Shown: positions 34,618-43,356, counted from the stretch's first letter. The stretch is DNA of 64,000 nt from Halopseudomonas sp002296055 (GCF_050876985.1 NZ_JBPAPP010000001.1); one strand, 5' to 3'. The notes: generated from the letters alone by a model not told the origin. A program made the numbers and translations.

Positions 34618-37600
34618 ATGATGAAAAAAATTAAGTCATTGGTATTTGGTATGCTGTTGGGGGGGTATGCGCTCACCCCGGTGTACGCTTTCCAACCAAG
34701 TCAGGCTCCTATCCTGAGTACGTCTGCTGTAACTCCGAACGTACTGGTGTTGCTTGATAATTCGGGCAGTATGAATAACGCTATTATGCCGGCGGCGGCG
34801 GCGGCGAGTAGTTTTCCTGATGTGATATATCGGCGCGACGGGGACTTTTACTGGGCTACTGGTGGTAATTTATACCCTCACGATGACTTTGATCGTGCTG
34901 GCTGTGGTGGTAACTACTTCGCTTTGTATCGTTACCAAAATGGGGGGGTCACCGGGCGACGCTGCTATCTTATTCCTGATCCTGTTGGCGATGATAATAC
35001 GCGCTTTACTGGCCAGTATATGTCCTATATCTACTATACTTATACCGGCTCGTATAATGATCTTAGCGATGTGCTCCCCAATGATTATCGCATGAATGTT
35101 GCTCGGAATGTGACTAATGATATTATTGCTAACAATCGGGCGCTGCGGTTCGGCCTCTTCGCGTTCAATTCTCCGACTAATGGTGACAGGGGGCCGGGCG
35201 GCAGTTTGAAGCGTGATGTTCGTGATCTTTCGGCTTCTTACACTCCCCAAGGCGCAACGGTTACCTCTGCTACGCAGGCACAGCAGAACTATAATAGCCT
35301 GATCAACGAAGTTAATGGATTAAGTGCGTCCACGAATACCCCGCTTTCGGAGGCGTACTATGAGATGACCCGTTACCTAAGGGGGATGAGCCGTTATCAT
35401 GGTGATGGCTCTGGAAATTATGTGAGTCCGATCCAGTATCGTTGTCAGCGTAATTTTTCCATTGTGGTAACGGATGGGTTGCCCACCTACGATAGAACTT
35501 TCCCAGGCAATGATCCTGATCGGGATAATCCCGCAGTCTCTGGCGGAAGTAACTTGCCAAACTGGGACGGTGCTAATAATGATGGTAATAATACGAATGG
35601 CGATTCGGAGGGTGATACGCTGTATCTGGATGATATGGCTAAGTTTGCTTATGACATAGATTTGCGGAATACAACTAACCAGGATCTTGCGGGCAAAAGT
35701 TTTAATGACCCCGGGTTCTTGAAGCAGAATATGTTGACTTACACTGTTGGGTTTGCAGTGCAGAACCAAATGTTGGAGGACGCTGCGGACTATGGTGGTG
35801 GGACTTATTACACGGCTAACGACTCGGATGAGTTGACTGATCGACTTAATCAGGCGATTAACGAGATATCAGCAAAAGCTGGTTCGGGCGGTGCTGGTGC
35901 GTCGAGCTCGGCTACGCTCAGCTCGGAGACTGTATATTACAAAACGCTGTATGATCCAGCGGATTGGAGTGGGACGATTGAGGCTTATCGACTAAATTCG
36001 ACCACTGGGCGGACCGAAAGTCTTCTCTGGACAACCGATAGCACTATTACTCCGAGTGTTAACGGTGCGGCGTACCAAACCTTTAATACTGGCAGCTCTC
36101 AGATTGTATCGTTGAACTTTGGCAACCTGTCCTCTGCTCAGCAGTCGCAGTTAAATAATCAGGTGAGTGCTCCTCTAAATGGAGTGTCCTTGGTTAACTG
36201 GTCCAAAGGGGGGGCGGTGACCGGGCTGAGGTCGCGATCTGTTCTACTTGGCGACATTATCAATTCCAGCTTGGAGCGGGTGGCCGGCGAGACGCAGACT
36301 ATTGGTGCTATTGAGGGCGATACTACCTATGACCTGTATCTTACGTTTAAGAAAGCCCGCATAACACCTAGCTTGTTATTCAACGGCAATGATGGTTTCT
36401 TCCATGTCGTTAATGCCGACAACGGCTCCCATCGCTATGGCTACATGCCGTCTTCGGTTCTGCCCAAGTTGGGCATGTTGTCAGACCCAGGCTATGCGGA
36501 GAATGGGTATCACACCTTTTCCGTGGATGGGCAGATTAGTATCTCTGATGCGCAGCTTGGGAGCGTATGGTCTACCGTTGCTGTAGGCGGTCAGGGGGCT
36601 GGGGGAAAAAGTATGTTTGCGGTCAGGCTTTTCCAGCAGACCGAGATCAGCCCCAATGCCTCTCAAGGACTATGGGAGGTGACAGCCCCGACCACCGACA
36701 CCCCCGCTAACGCTTGGAACGACCTGGGATACACGTATTCCCGGCCGGCGATTGCGCGGCTTCCTGATAATCGCTGGGTAGCCGTGTTTGGTAACGGGTA
36801 CGGAAGTCATAAGGGTAAGGCGGCGCTGTTCGTAGTTGATCTTGCGACTGGAGCACTTATTCATAAGATGGTTGTAGACGACAATACTGGGGGGACCGCT
36901 GCAGAGCGTGCTACTGGTTCTGGCCTGTCGTCGCCTGAACTAGTAGTTAATGCGCAACATCAAATTGAGCGCATTTACGCGGGTGATCTGCGCGGTAACA
37001 TGTGGCGTTTCACCATCCCTTCGGCTGTAACGTCTAGCTGGACCTCGCAGAAGCTATATGCTGCAGGTTCTACTAGGCCTGTTACTGTAAAGCCCTTAAT
37101 TACTGAGCATCCTGACGGTGGATATTTGGTTTCTTTTGGGACGGGTAAATTGGCGGAAACCTCTGATAAAACCAACCTGGATTTACAGGCTTTCTATGCC
37201 GTTTGGGATAAGCCGTCTGCAAGCTTGCCAGTAACACAGGCGCAGCTCCGGCAGCAGACTATCACTGGAGAGGCCCGAATTAATGGGCAGGATTACTTTT
37301 ACACCAGTACGAATCCGGTCAACTGGGCAAGTCAGCGTGGTTGGTATATGCCCTTGATTTACAATAATGTAGCTGAGGGTGAGCGGGTCATCTATCCTGC
37401 GCAGACAACTGAGGGACGCGTGGTATTTGTCACAGCAAAGATCGATGCCAATGATCCCTGCGAGAGCTCTGGTAGTGGGCGCCTGGTTGAGCTGGATCTG
37501 CTTACGGGTGGGATGCTCAGCTATGAGGTGCTTGATACGAGTGGTGATGGCTCTATCAACGATAGTGATGTCATCGTCGCGGGTATCAATATTGGCGGCG

Positions 37601-37758
37601 GCCTCCCGGGTTTGCCGGTCATTATCGACAAAGGTGATGACAAGCCGACGCAAACTAAAGTCATCCTTCTTTCGACGGGCCAAAATGTGTTCTTGGATGA
37701 GCGTGCGGCAGAGTCGCCGGGTATCTCTCGTAGGATTATGTGGCGGCAGCTTCAGTAA
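34618..37758 (+). CDS. pilY1: Type IV pilus tip adhesin / biogenesis factor PilY1
   Basis: A 1046-residue secreted protein. A signal peptide ends near TPVYA. A von Willebrand A-like domain follows with the metal site D47-N-S-G-S51 and a VVTDGLPTYD loop. The C-terminal part is the PilY1/Neisseria PilC beta-propeller (NGNDGFFHVVNADNG; VYAGDLRGNMWRF-type blades). A 12-residue calcium loop D973-T-S-G-D-G-S-I-N-D-S-D984 fits the EF-hand-like site that controls retraction in P. aeruginosa. No RGD was seen. Two adjacent ATGs (34618, 34621) are possible. The gene is AT-rich, with G7 runs at 34659, 34942 and 36208. Confidence 0.94.
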   Translation: MMKKIKSLVFGMLLGGYALTPVYAFQPSQAPILSTSAVTPNVLVLLDNSGSMNNAIMPAAAAASSFPDVIYRRDGDFYWATGGNLYPHDDFDRAGCGGNYFALYRYQNGGVTGRRCYLIPDPVGDDNTRFTGQYMSYIYYTYTGSYNDLSDVLPNDYRMNVARNVTNDIIANNRALRFGLFAFNSPTNGDRGPGGSLKRDVRDLSASYTPQGATVTSATQAQQNYNSLINEVNGLSASTNTPLSEAYYEMTRYLRGMSRYHGDGSGNYVSPIQYRCQRNFSIVVTDGLPTYDRTFPGNDPDRDNPAVSGGSNLPNWDGANNDGNNTNGDSEGDTLYLDDMAKFAYDIDLRNTTNQDLAGKSFNDPGFLKQNMLTYTVGFAVQNQMLEDAADYGGGTYYTANDSDELTDRLNQAINEISAKAGSGGAGASSSATLSSETVYYKTLYDPADWSGTIEAYRLNSTTGRTESLLWTTDSTITPSVNGAAYQTFNTGSSQIVSLNFGNLSSAQQSQLNNQVSAPLNGVSLVNWSKGGAVTGLRSRSVLLGDIINSSLERVAGETQTIGAIEGDTTYDLYLTFKKARITPSLLFNGNDGFFHVVNADNGSHRYGYMPSSVLPKLGMLSDPGYAENGYHTFSVDGQISISDAQLGSVWSTVAVGGQGAGGKSMFAVRLFQQTEISPNASQGLWEVTAPTTDTPANAWNDLGYTYSRPAIARLPDNRWVAVFGNGYGSHKGKAALFVVDLATGALIHKMVVDDNTGGTAAERATGSGLSSPELVVNAQHQIERIYAGDLRGNMWRFTIPSAVTSSWTSQKLYAAGSTRPVTVKPLITEHPDGGYLVSFGTGKLAETSDKTNLDLQAFYAVWDKPSASLPVTQAQLRQQTITGEARINGQDYFYTSTNPVNWASQRGWYMPLIYNNVAEGERVIYPAQTTEGRVVFVTAKIDANDPCESSGSGRLVELDLLTGGMLSYEVLDTSGDGSINDSDVIVAGINIGGGLPGLPVIIDKGDDKPTQTKVILLSTGQNVFLDERAAESPGISRRIMWRQLQ
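34659..34665 (+). repeat. G7 tract in the pilY1 signal-peptide codons
   Basis: Seven G bases encode the Gly-Gly of MLLGGYAL at codons 15-16. Loss or gain of one base would stop PilY1 early. Neisseria pilC genes (PilY1 homologues) phase-vary through a poly-G tract at the same kind of place; the tract here is shorter. Confidence 0.75.
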
Positions 37759-37775
37759 AGTGGCGAAGGTGAAAA

Positions 37776-38171
37776 ATGAAAAGTAGAGGTTTTACTCTTA
37801 TAGAAGTCATGATCGCTGTCGCTGTCATAGGTATATTGGCAGCGATCGCGTACCCAAGCTATGTTGAGTACACGAAGAAAGCACGCCGAGCCGAGGCGGC
37901 AGCGGTTCTCATGGACGCTGTTCAGGTAGTAGAGAGAGGCTTTTCTCAGACAGGTGCCTACTCGGGAGCTGGTATCCCAGGGCAGAGCCCTGTCATTGGA
38001 GACGCCGTTTATACGATTAACTTTGCCGCAGGAGTGGCCGCCGACGGCGGCTACGTCGTGACTGCGAACGCCGTCGCCGGAGGAATGATGGCAGGGGATA
38101 CCTGTGCAGCGATGTCTATTAACGCTGTGGGGGTACAGGCGCCGAACAACGACTTGTGCTGGCGTCGCTAG
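37776..38171 (+). CDS. pilE: Minor pilin PilE
   Basis: A 131-residue type IV pilin-like protein. The leader MKSRG is cut before FTLIEVMIAVAVIGILAAIAYPSYVEYTKKARRAEA (Glu at +5). The C-terminus has a cysteine pair (DTCAAMSIN...NDLCWRR). PilE connects the tip complex to major pilin PilA. It starts 17 bases after pilY1, so the small pilY2 gene of P. aeruginosa is absent. The gene is GC-richer at its end than pilY1. Confidence 0.92.
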   Translation: MKSRGFTLIEVMIAVAVIGILAAIAYPSYVEYTKKARRAEAAAVLMDAVQVVERGFSQTGAYSGAGIPGQSPVIGDAVYTINFAAGVAADGGYVVTANAVAGGMMAGDTCAAMSINAVGVQAPNNDLCWRR

Positions 38172-38204
38172 TTGCCTTAGTTGTGGGTGGTCAGCAGAGC
38201 GGTT

Positions 38205-39290
38205 TCAGCGCCGCTCCAGCAACACCCCGGACTCCATATGGTGGGTATAGGGGAATTGATCGAACAGAGCGCACCGCACTACGCGGTGCGTTTTTGTTAG
38301 TGTCTGCAGGTTGTCTGCCAAGGTTTCCGGGTTGCAGGAGATGTAGAGAATACGCCGGTAATCTTTGACTAGGTCGAGGGTGGCGGGGTCGAGGCCGGCG
38401 CGCGGCGGATCGACGAAGACAGTGCCGAACTCAAAGCCGCTCAGGTCGATGCCCTGTAAGCGGCGGAAGGGGCGTACACCGGTCAGTGCCTGGGTCACCT
38501 CTTCGCTGGCAAGGCGCACCAGGGTGACATTGTCCACGTTGTTCAGACGCAGGTTTTCCTGTGCGGCGCGTACCGAGCTTTTTGCTAGCTCGGTGGCCAT
38601 AACCCGGCGGAACGCGGTAGACAGCGGCAGCGTGAAGTTGCCGTTGCCGCAATACAGCTCCAACAGGTCGTCGCTGTTGCTGCCGGCGGCATCCAGCGCC
38701 CAGCTGAGCATGTGCTGGTTAACGCCGCCGTTGGGTTGGGTGAACCCGCCTTCAATCTGCTGGTAGTGCCACTGGCGGCCAGCCACATCCAGCACTTCCA
38801 CCACATGATCTGTCTGCAGAACACGTTTCTGGCCGCGGCTGCGGCCGATCAGTTGTACCCCGAGCTGCGCGGCAAGTGTGCGAGCCGGACCATCCCAGCT
38901 GTCGTCCAGTGGGCGGTGGTAGCACAGGGTGATCAGTGCCTGGCCGGATAGCGTCGTCAGAAACTCAACCTGGAACAGCTTGCGGCCCAGAATGGGATCG
39001 GCCTTGCAGGCGTCCAGGAGGGGCATCATCAATTCGTTGATCTGGCGGCTGGCGATGGGCAGTTGGGTTATCAGGATAGGCTTGCGTTTGTCGCCCTGCT
39101 CAAACATCGCGTAGTGCGGTTCGCCATTCTCGTACCAAAGACGAAATTCGGCTCTCAGGCGAAAGTGTTCGCGCGCTGATTCGAATACCTCTGGGGCGGG
39201 GGCGTCAAAGGGGGCGAGTAACTGCTCCAGGCGTTCGCGCTTGGCCGCCAGTTGGCTTTCGTACTGCTCGGGTTGGAATGCGGTACTCAT
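38205..39290 (-). CDS. trmA: tRNA (uracil-54-C5)-methyltransferase TrmA
   Basis: A 361-residue SAM enzyme that makes ribothymidine at position 54 of tRNA. Motifs: LLELYCGNGNFTLPLS (SAM binding), VFVDPPRAGLDPATL, and the catalytic Cys in ILYISCNPETLADNL; the C-terminus HHMESGVLLERR is conserved. It is convergent with pilE (33-base gap), and a plus-strand terminator lies inside its 3' end. Its start overlaps the stop of the upstream permease gene by one base. Confidence 0.96.
   Translation of the reverse strand: MSTAFQPEQYESQLAAKRERLEQLLAPFDAPAPEVFESAREHFRLRAEFRLWYENGEPHYAMFEQGDKRKPILITQLPIASRQINELMMPLLDACKADPILGRKLFQVEFLTTLSGQALITLCYHRPLDDSWDGPARTLAAQLGVQLIGRSRGQKRVLQTDHVVEVLDVAGRQWHYQQIEGGFTQPNGGVNQHMLSWALDAAGSNSDDLLELYCGNGNFTLPLSTAFRRVMATELAKSSVRAAQENLRLNNVDNVTLVRLASEEVTQALTGVRPFRRLQGIDLSGFEFGTVFVDPPRAGLDPATLDLVKDYRRILYISCNPETLADNLQTLTKTHRVVRCALFDQFPYTHHMESGVLLERR
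38270..38295 (+). terminator. Terminator of the fimU-pilE operon, inside the trmA 3' coding region
   Basis: A perfect 8-bp stem cgcaccgc/gcggtgcg with a five-base loop followed by TTTTT on the plus strand, about 100 bases after pilE. It is part of the trmA reading frame on the other strand (codons for HRVVRCA). Confidence 0.75.
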
Positions 39291-40582
39291 CAGCTGAACA
39301 GCGCGAGTTTGATTACGAACAGGCCAGCCAGAACGTACAGGCTGGGGTTGAGCTCACGCCAGCGGCCCGCCAGCAGCTTGATCACGGTCCAACTGATAAA
39401 GCCCAGCGCGATACCGTTGGCGATCGAGAAGGTCAGCGGCATTGCCAGTGCGGTCACGACGACCGGGGCGGCTTCTGTCAGGTCATCCCAGTTAATCTGC
39501 ACCAGGCCGTGGGTCATCAGCACCGCAACGAACAGCAGCGCAGGTGCCGTCGCATAGCCGGGTACGGCCGTCGCCAGTGGCGAGAAGAACATGCTGAGCA
39601 GGAACAGCAGAGCGACCACGCAGGCGGTTAGGCCTGTGCGGCCGCCGGCGCTGATGCCCGCGGTCGACTCGATGTAGCTGGTGGTGGTCGAGGTGCCGAG
39701 CGCGGCGCCTGCCATGGTGGCGGTGCTGTCGGCCATCAGGGCGCGGCCCAGGCGCGGCATCTTGCCGTCGGCCTCGACCAGGTTGGCCTTCTGCGCCACG
39801 CCGATCAGGGTGCCGGAGGTGTCGAACAGGTCGACAAACAGGAACGCAAAGACCACGCTTAGCAGGCCGACTTCCAGGGCTCCCTTGATGTCCAGCTCCA
39901 TGAAGGTGGGTTTGAGGCTGGGAGGCGTCGACACGAGGCCATCGAGGTGGCTAAGGCCAAGCAGAAAGCTGGCAGCGGTCACCAGTAAAATGCCGATCAT
40001 CACGGCGCCCGTTACCTTGCGGTAGGACAGGGCAACGATGACGGCGAAGCCGGCTGCTGCCAGCAGTGGCGCGGGCTGGCCCAGATCGCCCATGGTGACC
40101 AGCGTGACCGGGTGATCAACCACCAAGCCTGCGCTCTTGAGCGCGATCAATGCGAGGAACAGTCCGATACCGGCCGCGATGGCGGAGCGCAGTGGCAGCG
40201 GGATGCTGTCGATGATCCACTCGCGAATGCGGAACAGGCTGAGCAGAAAGAACAGAAAGCCGGACAGGAATACCGCGCCGAGGGCAACCTGCCAGCTATA
40301 GCCCATGGAGCCGACTACGGTGTAGCTGAAAAACGCATTCAGCCCCATGCCTGGCGCCAACGCGATCGGGTAGTTGGCCCACAGGCCCATGACCAAGGAG
40401 CCGATGGCTGCAGCGAGGCAGGTGGCGACGAAGGCGGCGCCCGGGTCGATGCCGGCATCGGCCATCATCATCGGGTTAACGAAGATGATGTAGGCCATGG
40501 TCAGGAAGGTGGTAACGCCAGCGAGCACCTCGGTGCGTACGTTGCTGCCGTGTTCGCGCAGTTTGAACAGTTTTTCCAACAT
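39290..40582 (-). CDS. NCS2/AzgA-like purine permease
   Basis: A 430-residue inner-membrane transporter of the adenine/guanine/hypoxanthine permease family with about 12-13 helices. Signatures are EVLAGVTTFLTMAYIIFVNP at the N-terminus, PIALAPGMGLNAFFSYTVV, and FLFVDLFDTSGTLIGVAQKANLV followed by ALGTSTTTSYIESTAGISAGGRTGLTA. Substrate cannot be fixed between adenine and guanine/hypoxanthine. ATG 40582 gives the family N-terminus MLEKLFKLREHG; the open frame further upstream overlaps fklB and was rejected. It is co-transcribed with trmA. Confidence 0.93.
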   Translation of the reverse strand: MLEKLFKLREHGSNVRTEVLAGVTTFLTMAYIIFVNPMMMADAGIDPGAAFVATCLAAAIGSLVMGLWANYPIALAPGMGLNAFFSYTVVGSMGYSWQVALGAVFLSGFLFFLLSLFRIREWIIDSIPLPLRSAIAAGIGLFLALIALKSAGLVVDHPVTLVTMGDLGQPAPLLAAAGFAVIVALSYRKVTGAVMIGILLVTAASFLLGLSHLDGLVSTPPSLKPTFMELDIKGALEVGLLSVVFAFLFVDLFDTSGTLIGVAQKANLVEADGKMPRLGRALMADSTATMAGAALGTSTTTSYIESTAGISAGGRTGLTACVVALLFLLSMFFSPLATAVPGYATAPALLFVAVLMTHGLVQINWDDLTEAAPVVVTALAMPLTFSIANGIALGFISWTVIKLLAGRWRELNPSLYVLAGLFVIKLALFS

Positions 40583-40619
40583 GGTTGTGGCGTTCCGGGC
40601 TGAGTGCGAAAAGCCGGCA

Positions 40620-40648
40620 ATTGTAGCGGATTCGCCGCTGCGGGTGAA
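40620..40648 (-). promoter_or_regulatory. Promoter of the purine permease-trmA unit
   Basis: On the minus strand TTCACC (40643-40648) and TACAAT (40620-40625) are separated by 17 bases, 38 bases before the permease ATG. No purine riboswitch fold was recognised in the short leader. Confidence 0.5.
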
Positions 40649-40705
40649 TTTTTGCCGACAATGTGTCAGGCTTGTCGGCCATTTTTCTAGCGGAGTGCCG
40701 CCACC

Positions 40706-41323
40706 ATGAGCAATACAATCGATACCGACGAAAAGCGCGTCAGCTACGGCATTGGCCGCCAGATGGGTGACCAGTTGCTGGCCAGCAATATCCCTGATCT
40801 GGATCTGGAGCTGGTTGCTGCCGGCCTCAAGGACGCCTTTGGTCAGCAGGCCAGCCAGGTGCCGGAAGCCGAACTGCAGGCTGCCTTTCAGGTGCTGCAG
40901 GGTAAGATGCAGGCTGCTGCCGAGGGTGCTGCGAAAGAAGCTGCTCAGGCTGGTGTCGATTTTCTGGCTGAGAACGCCAAGCGCGAGGGCGTTGTGACTC
41001 TGCCGTCTGGCCTGCAGTACGAAGTAGTTACCGCAGGCACGGGCGCCACGCCCGAAGCCAGTTCCACTGTGCAGACCCACTACGAGGGTACTCTGATTTC
41101 CGGCGAGGTGTTCGACAGCTCCTACAAGCGTGGCCAGCCGGCAGAGTTTCCGGTAGGTGGCGTGATTGCGGGCTGGACCGAGGCGCTGCAATTGATGCAG
41201 GAAGGTGCCAAATGGCGCCTGTTTATCCCCTCCGAGCTAGCCTACGGCGCTCGCGGTGCGGGCAACAGCATTCCGCCGCACAGTGCGCTGGTGTTCGATA
41301 TCGAGCTGCTGAAAGTGCTTTGA
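40706..41323 (+). CDS. fklB: FKBP-type peptidyl-prolyl isomerase FklB (FKBP22-like)
   Basis: A 205-residue prolyl isomerase. An N-terminal helical dimerisation domain (KRVSYGIGRQMGDQLLASN through AAEGAAKEAAQAG, residues 10-90) precedes the FKBP domain (SGLQYEVVTAGTGATP; VQTHYEGTLISGEVFDSSYKRG; PSELAYGARGAGNSIPPHSALVFDIELL). No signal peptide is visible, so it is cytoplasmic FklB and not periplasmic FkpA. The usual helicase-operator or folding role is inferred from the family. Confidence 0.95.
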   Translation: MSNTIDTDEKRVSYGIGRQMGDQLLASNIPDLDLELVAAGLKDAFGQQASQVPEAELQAAFQVLQGKMQAAAEGAAKEAAQAGVDFLAENAKREGVVTLPSGLQYEVVTAGTGATPEASSTVQTHYEGTLISGEVFDSSYKRGQPAEFPVGGVIAGWTEALQLMQEGAKWRLFIPSELAYGARGAGNSIPPHSALVFDIELLKVL

Positions 41324-41340
41324 GTTTGAGGCGCAGGACG

Positions 41341-41369
41341 AAAAAAGGCACGCATTGCGTGCCTTTTTT
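41341..41369. terminator. Terminator between fklB and ispB
   Basis: A 13-bp perfect stem aaaaaaggcacgc/gcgtgcctttttt with an ATT loop; A and T tracts on both sides make it bidirectional for the convergent fklB and ispB. Confidence 0.92.
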
Positions 41370-41440
41370 CATTTCAGGAAGATTAAGGTCCTGTTCGATA
41401 TAGTGTTGCGTGCTGGGCGCCGCGTGCTAGGGGCCAGACT

Positions 41441-42409
41441 TTAGAAGCTGCGCTTGACCGCAAAGCGTGCCAACTGCTCCAGTGCATCGCGGTATTCAGA
41501 CGCGGGCAGAGTGTCCAGCAGCGCGATCGCGCGATCAGCATGTTGTTGGGCAAGGCGGGCGGTGTAATCCAGCGCGCCAGATGCGGTTACGGCCTCGCGA
41601 ATGGGCGTGATGTCTTCGGTGCCGCCTTTCTGAATTGCTTGGCGAACCAGTGCTGCTTGTTCTTCGGTGCCGTGACGCATGGTGTAGATCAGCGGTAGTG
41701 TGGGTTTGCCCTCGGCCAGATCATCGCCAACGTTCTTGCCCATCTCGGCCGCGTCACCGCTGTAATCAAGCAGGTCGTCCATCAGTTGGAAGGCAATGCC
41801 AAGGGCGTCGCCAAACTCGCGCAGCGCCTCGACTTGGTCAGCCTGGGCGCCGGCAAGCACGGCGGCGCTGTGACTCGCTGCCTCAAACAGCATCGCCGTC
41901 TTGCTGCGGATGACTTCCATATAGGTGGCTTCGTCGGTGTTGGCGTCGCGCACCTTGGACAGCTGCAATACCTCACCTTCGGCGATCACGTTGGTCGCGT
42001 TCGCCAGGATCTGCATGACCTGCATGTTGCCCAGCGCCACCATCATCTCGAAGGCGCGGGAGTAGAGGAAGTCACCGACCAGCACGCTCGGTGCGTTGCC
42101 CCACAGCGCATTGGCGGTAGAGCGGCCACGGCGCAGGTCGGAGGTGTCGACCACGTCGTCGTGTAGCAGAGTCGCTGTGTGCAGGAATTCGATGATGGCG
42201 GCGAGCGAGTGCTGCTCGCTGCTGTCGGCACCGCAGGCGCGTGCGCTGAGCAAAACCACCAGTGGGCGCAGGCGTTTGCCGCCCGCGCTAATGATGTAAT
42301 GGCCAATCTTTTCCACAAGCGGGACCCTGGAGTGCAGTTGATCCAGGATCAGCTGGTTGACCGCAGCAAAGTCTCCGGCGACCGGCTCATAGAAAGGCAG
42401 CGTGCTCAT
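41441..42409 (-). CDS. ispB: Octaprenyl (polyprenyl) diphosphate synthase IspB
   Basis: A 322-residue trans-prenyltransferase that makes the side chain of ubiquinone. GGKRLRPLVVLLSARACG is the IPP-binding region; the first aspartate motif is LLHDDVVDTSDLRRG and the second is QLMDDLLDYSGDAAEMGKNVGDDLAEGKPTLPL. Chain length (C40 or C45) cannot be read with certainty. It is divergent from rplU, the standard arrangement in proteobacteria. Confidence 0.96.
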   Translation of the reverse strand: MSTLPFYEPVAGDFAAVNQLILDQLHSRVPLVEKIGHYIISAGGKRLRPLVVLLSARACGADSSEQHSLAAIIEFLHTATLLHDDVVDTSDLRRGRSTANALWGNAPSVLVGDFLYSRAFEMMVALGNMQVMQILANATNVIAEGEVLQLSKVRDANTDEATYMEVIRSKTAMLFEAASHSAAVLAGAQADQVEALREFGDALGIAFQLMDDLLDYSGDAAEMGKNVGDDLAEGKPTLPLIYTMRHGTEEQAALVRQAIQKGGTEDITPIREAVTASGALDYTARLAQQHADRAIALLDTLPASEYRDALEQLARFAVKRSF

Positions 42410-42441
42410 TGAATGCAGAATTCCAGAAAAGGTTCCGCGGC

Positions 42442-42470
42442 ATGCTAGGTTGCAGGCCGCAGGCTGTCAA
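42442..42470 (-). promoter_or_regulatory. ispB promoter
   Basis: On the minus strand TTGACA (42465-42470) and TAGCAT (42442-42447) with a 17-base spacer, 32 bases before the ispB ATG. Confidence 0.65.
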
Positions 42471-42500
42471 GAAAGGCGGGTTTTCATCCTGTGTCGAGAC

Positions 42501-42529
42501 TTGCGTAATGGTGAGTGGTTGAGTAAAAT
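42501..42529 (+). promoter_or_regulatory. rplU-rpmA promoter
   Basis: TTGCGT (42501-42506) and TAAAAT (42524-42529) with a 17-base spacer, giving a leader of about 125 bases before rplU. Nothing else was recognised in the leader. Confidence 0.65.
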
Positions 42530-42664
42530 CCTCGCCCTGAGATAAAAAGCATCCCTGTTTTGACAATGGCAAGGTCGGTCTCGATAGGCGAGATCACTTG
42601 CAGCCATGCCAGCCATTAACTACTAGACAAAGCGCTGGGTGAGCAGGATTACGGAGAAAGCAAC

Positions 42665-42976
42665 ATGTACGCAGTCATTGTTACCGGCGGCAAGCAATAT
42701 AAGGTCGCTGAAGGCGAGTTCCTGAAAGTAGAGAAGCTGGACGTTGAAACCGGCGCCAGCATTGAGTTTGACAAGGTGCTGTTGGTAGGCAACGGTGATG
42801 ACGTCAAGATTGGCGCGCCGGTTGTTGAGGGTGCCAAGGTGACTGCAGAAGTCAGCGCACACGGTCGTGGAGACAAGGTTCGCATCATCAAGTTCCGTCG
42901 TCGTAAGCACCACATGAAGCGTCAGGGCCACCGTCAGTGGTACACCGAAATCAAGATCACCGGCATCACTGCCTAA
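42665..42976 (+). CDS. rplU: Ribosomal protein bL21
   Basis: A 103-residue 50S subunit protein. MYAVIVTGGKQYKVAEGEFLKVEKLD is the classic N-terminus, and the basic RRRKHHMKRQGHRQ stretch binds 23S rRNA. It is followed 24 bases later by rpmA and then obgE. GGAGAAAGCAAC lies just before the ATG. Confidence 0.98.
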   Translation: MYAVIVTGGKQYKVAEGEFLKVEKLDVETGASIEFDKVLLVGNGDDVKIGAPVVEGAKVTAEVSAHGRGDKVRIIKFRRRKHHMKRQGHRQWYTEIKITGITA

Positions 42977-43000
42977 GCTGATTCAGGAGAGTAAAGACTC

Positions 43001-43258
43001 ATGGCACACAAAAAAGCAGGCGGTTCCACGCGTAACGGCCGCGATTCAGAATCCAAACGACTTGGCGTGAAAATCTACGGCGGTCAGGCCATCATCCCGG
43101 GCAACATCATTGTCCGTCAGCGTGGCACCGAGTTCCACGCCGGCAAAAACGTCGGTATGGGCAAGGATCACACCCTGTTCGCGAAGGCGGAAGGCGTGGT
43201 CAAGTTTGAAGTCAAAGGCAAATTCAATCGCCGTTACGTTAGTGTCGTAACTGCCTGA
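43001..43258 (+). CDS. rpmA: Ribosomal protein bL27
   Basis: An 85-residue 50S protein whose N-terminal tail reaches the peptidyl-transferase centre. AHKKAGGSTRNGRDSESKRLGVK and RQRGTEFHAGKNVGMGKDHTLFA are diagnostic. The N-terminus begins directly with MAHKK, with no cleavable extension of the Firmicutes type. It is co-transcribed with rplU. Confidence 0.98.
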   Translation: MAHKKAGGSTRNGRDSESKRLGVKIYGGQAIIPGNIIVRQRGTEFHAGKNVGMGKDHTLFAKAEGVVKFEVKGKFNRRYVSVVTA

Positions 43259-43274
43259 TTGGCCCGAGATTGCA

Positions 43275-43305
43275 AAAAGCCCTGTCTTGCGACGGGGCTT
43301 TTTTG
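43275..43305 (+). terminator. Terminator after rpmA
   Basis: A 12-bp stem aaaagccctgtc/gacggggctttt (one G-T pair), TTGC loop, and a run of T. It separates the ribosomal pair from obgE. Confidence 0.88.
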
Positions 43306-43356
43306 TTTGTAGCGTATTCTTTCCATTAGCCCGTCCCTTCCGGGAAGGGGAGCAGA

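Noticed and set aside
40583..40705. Possible purine riboswitch in front of the NCS2 permease
   Set aside because: The leader from the likely start site is under 40 bases and lacks the conserved aptamer sequence.
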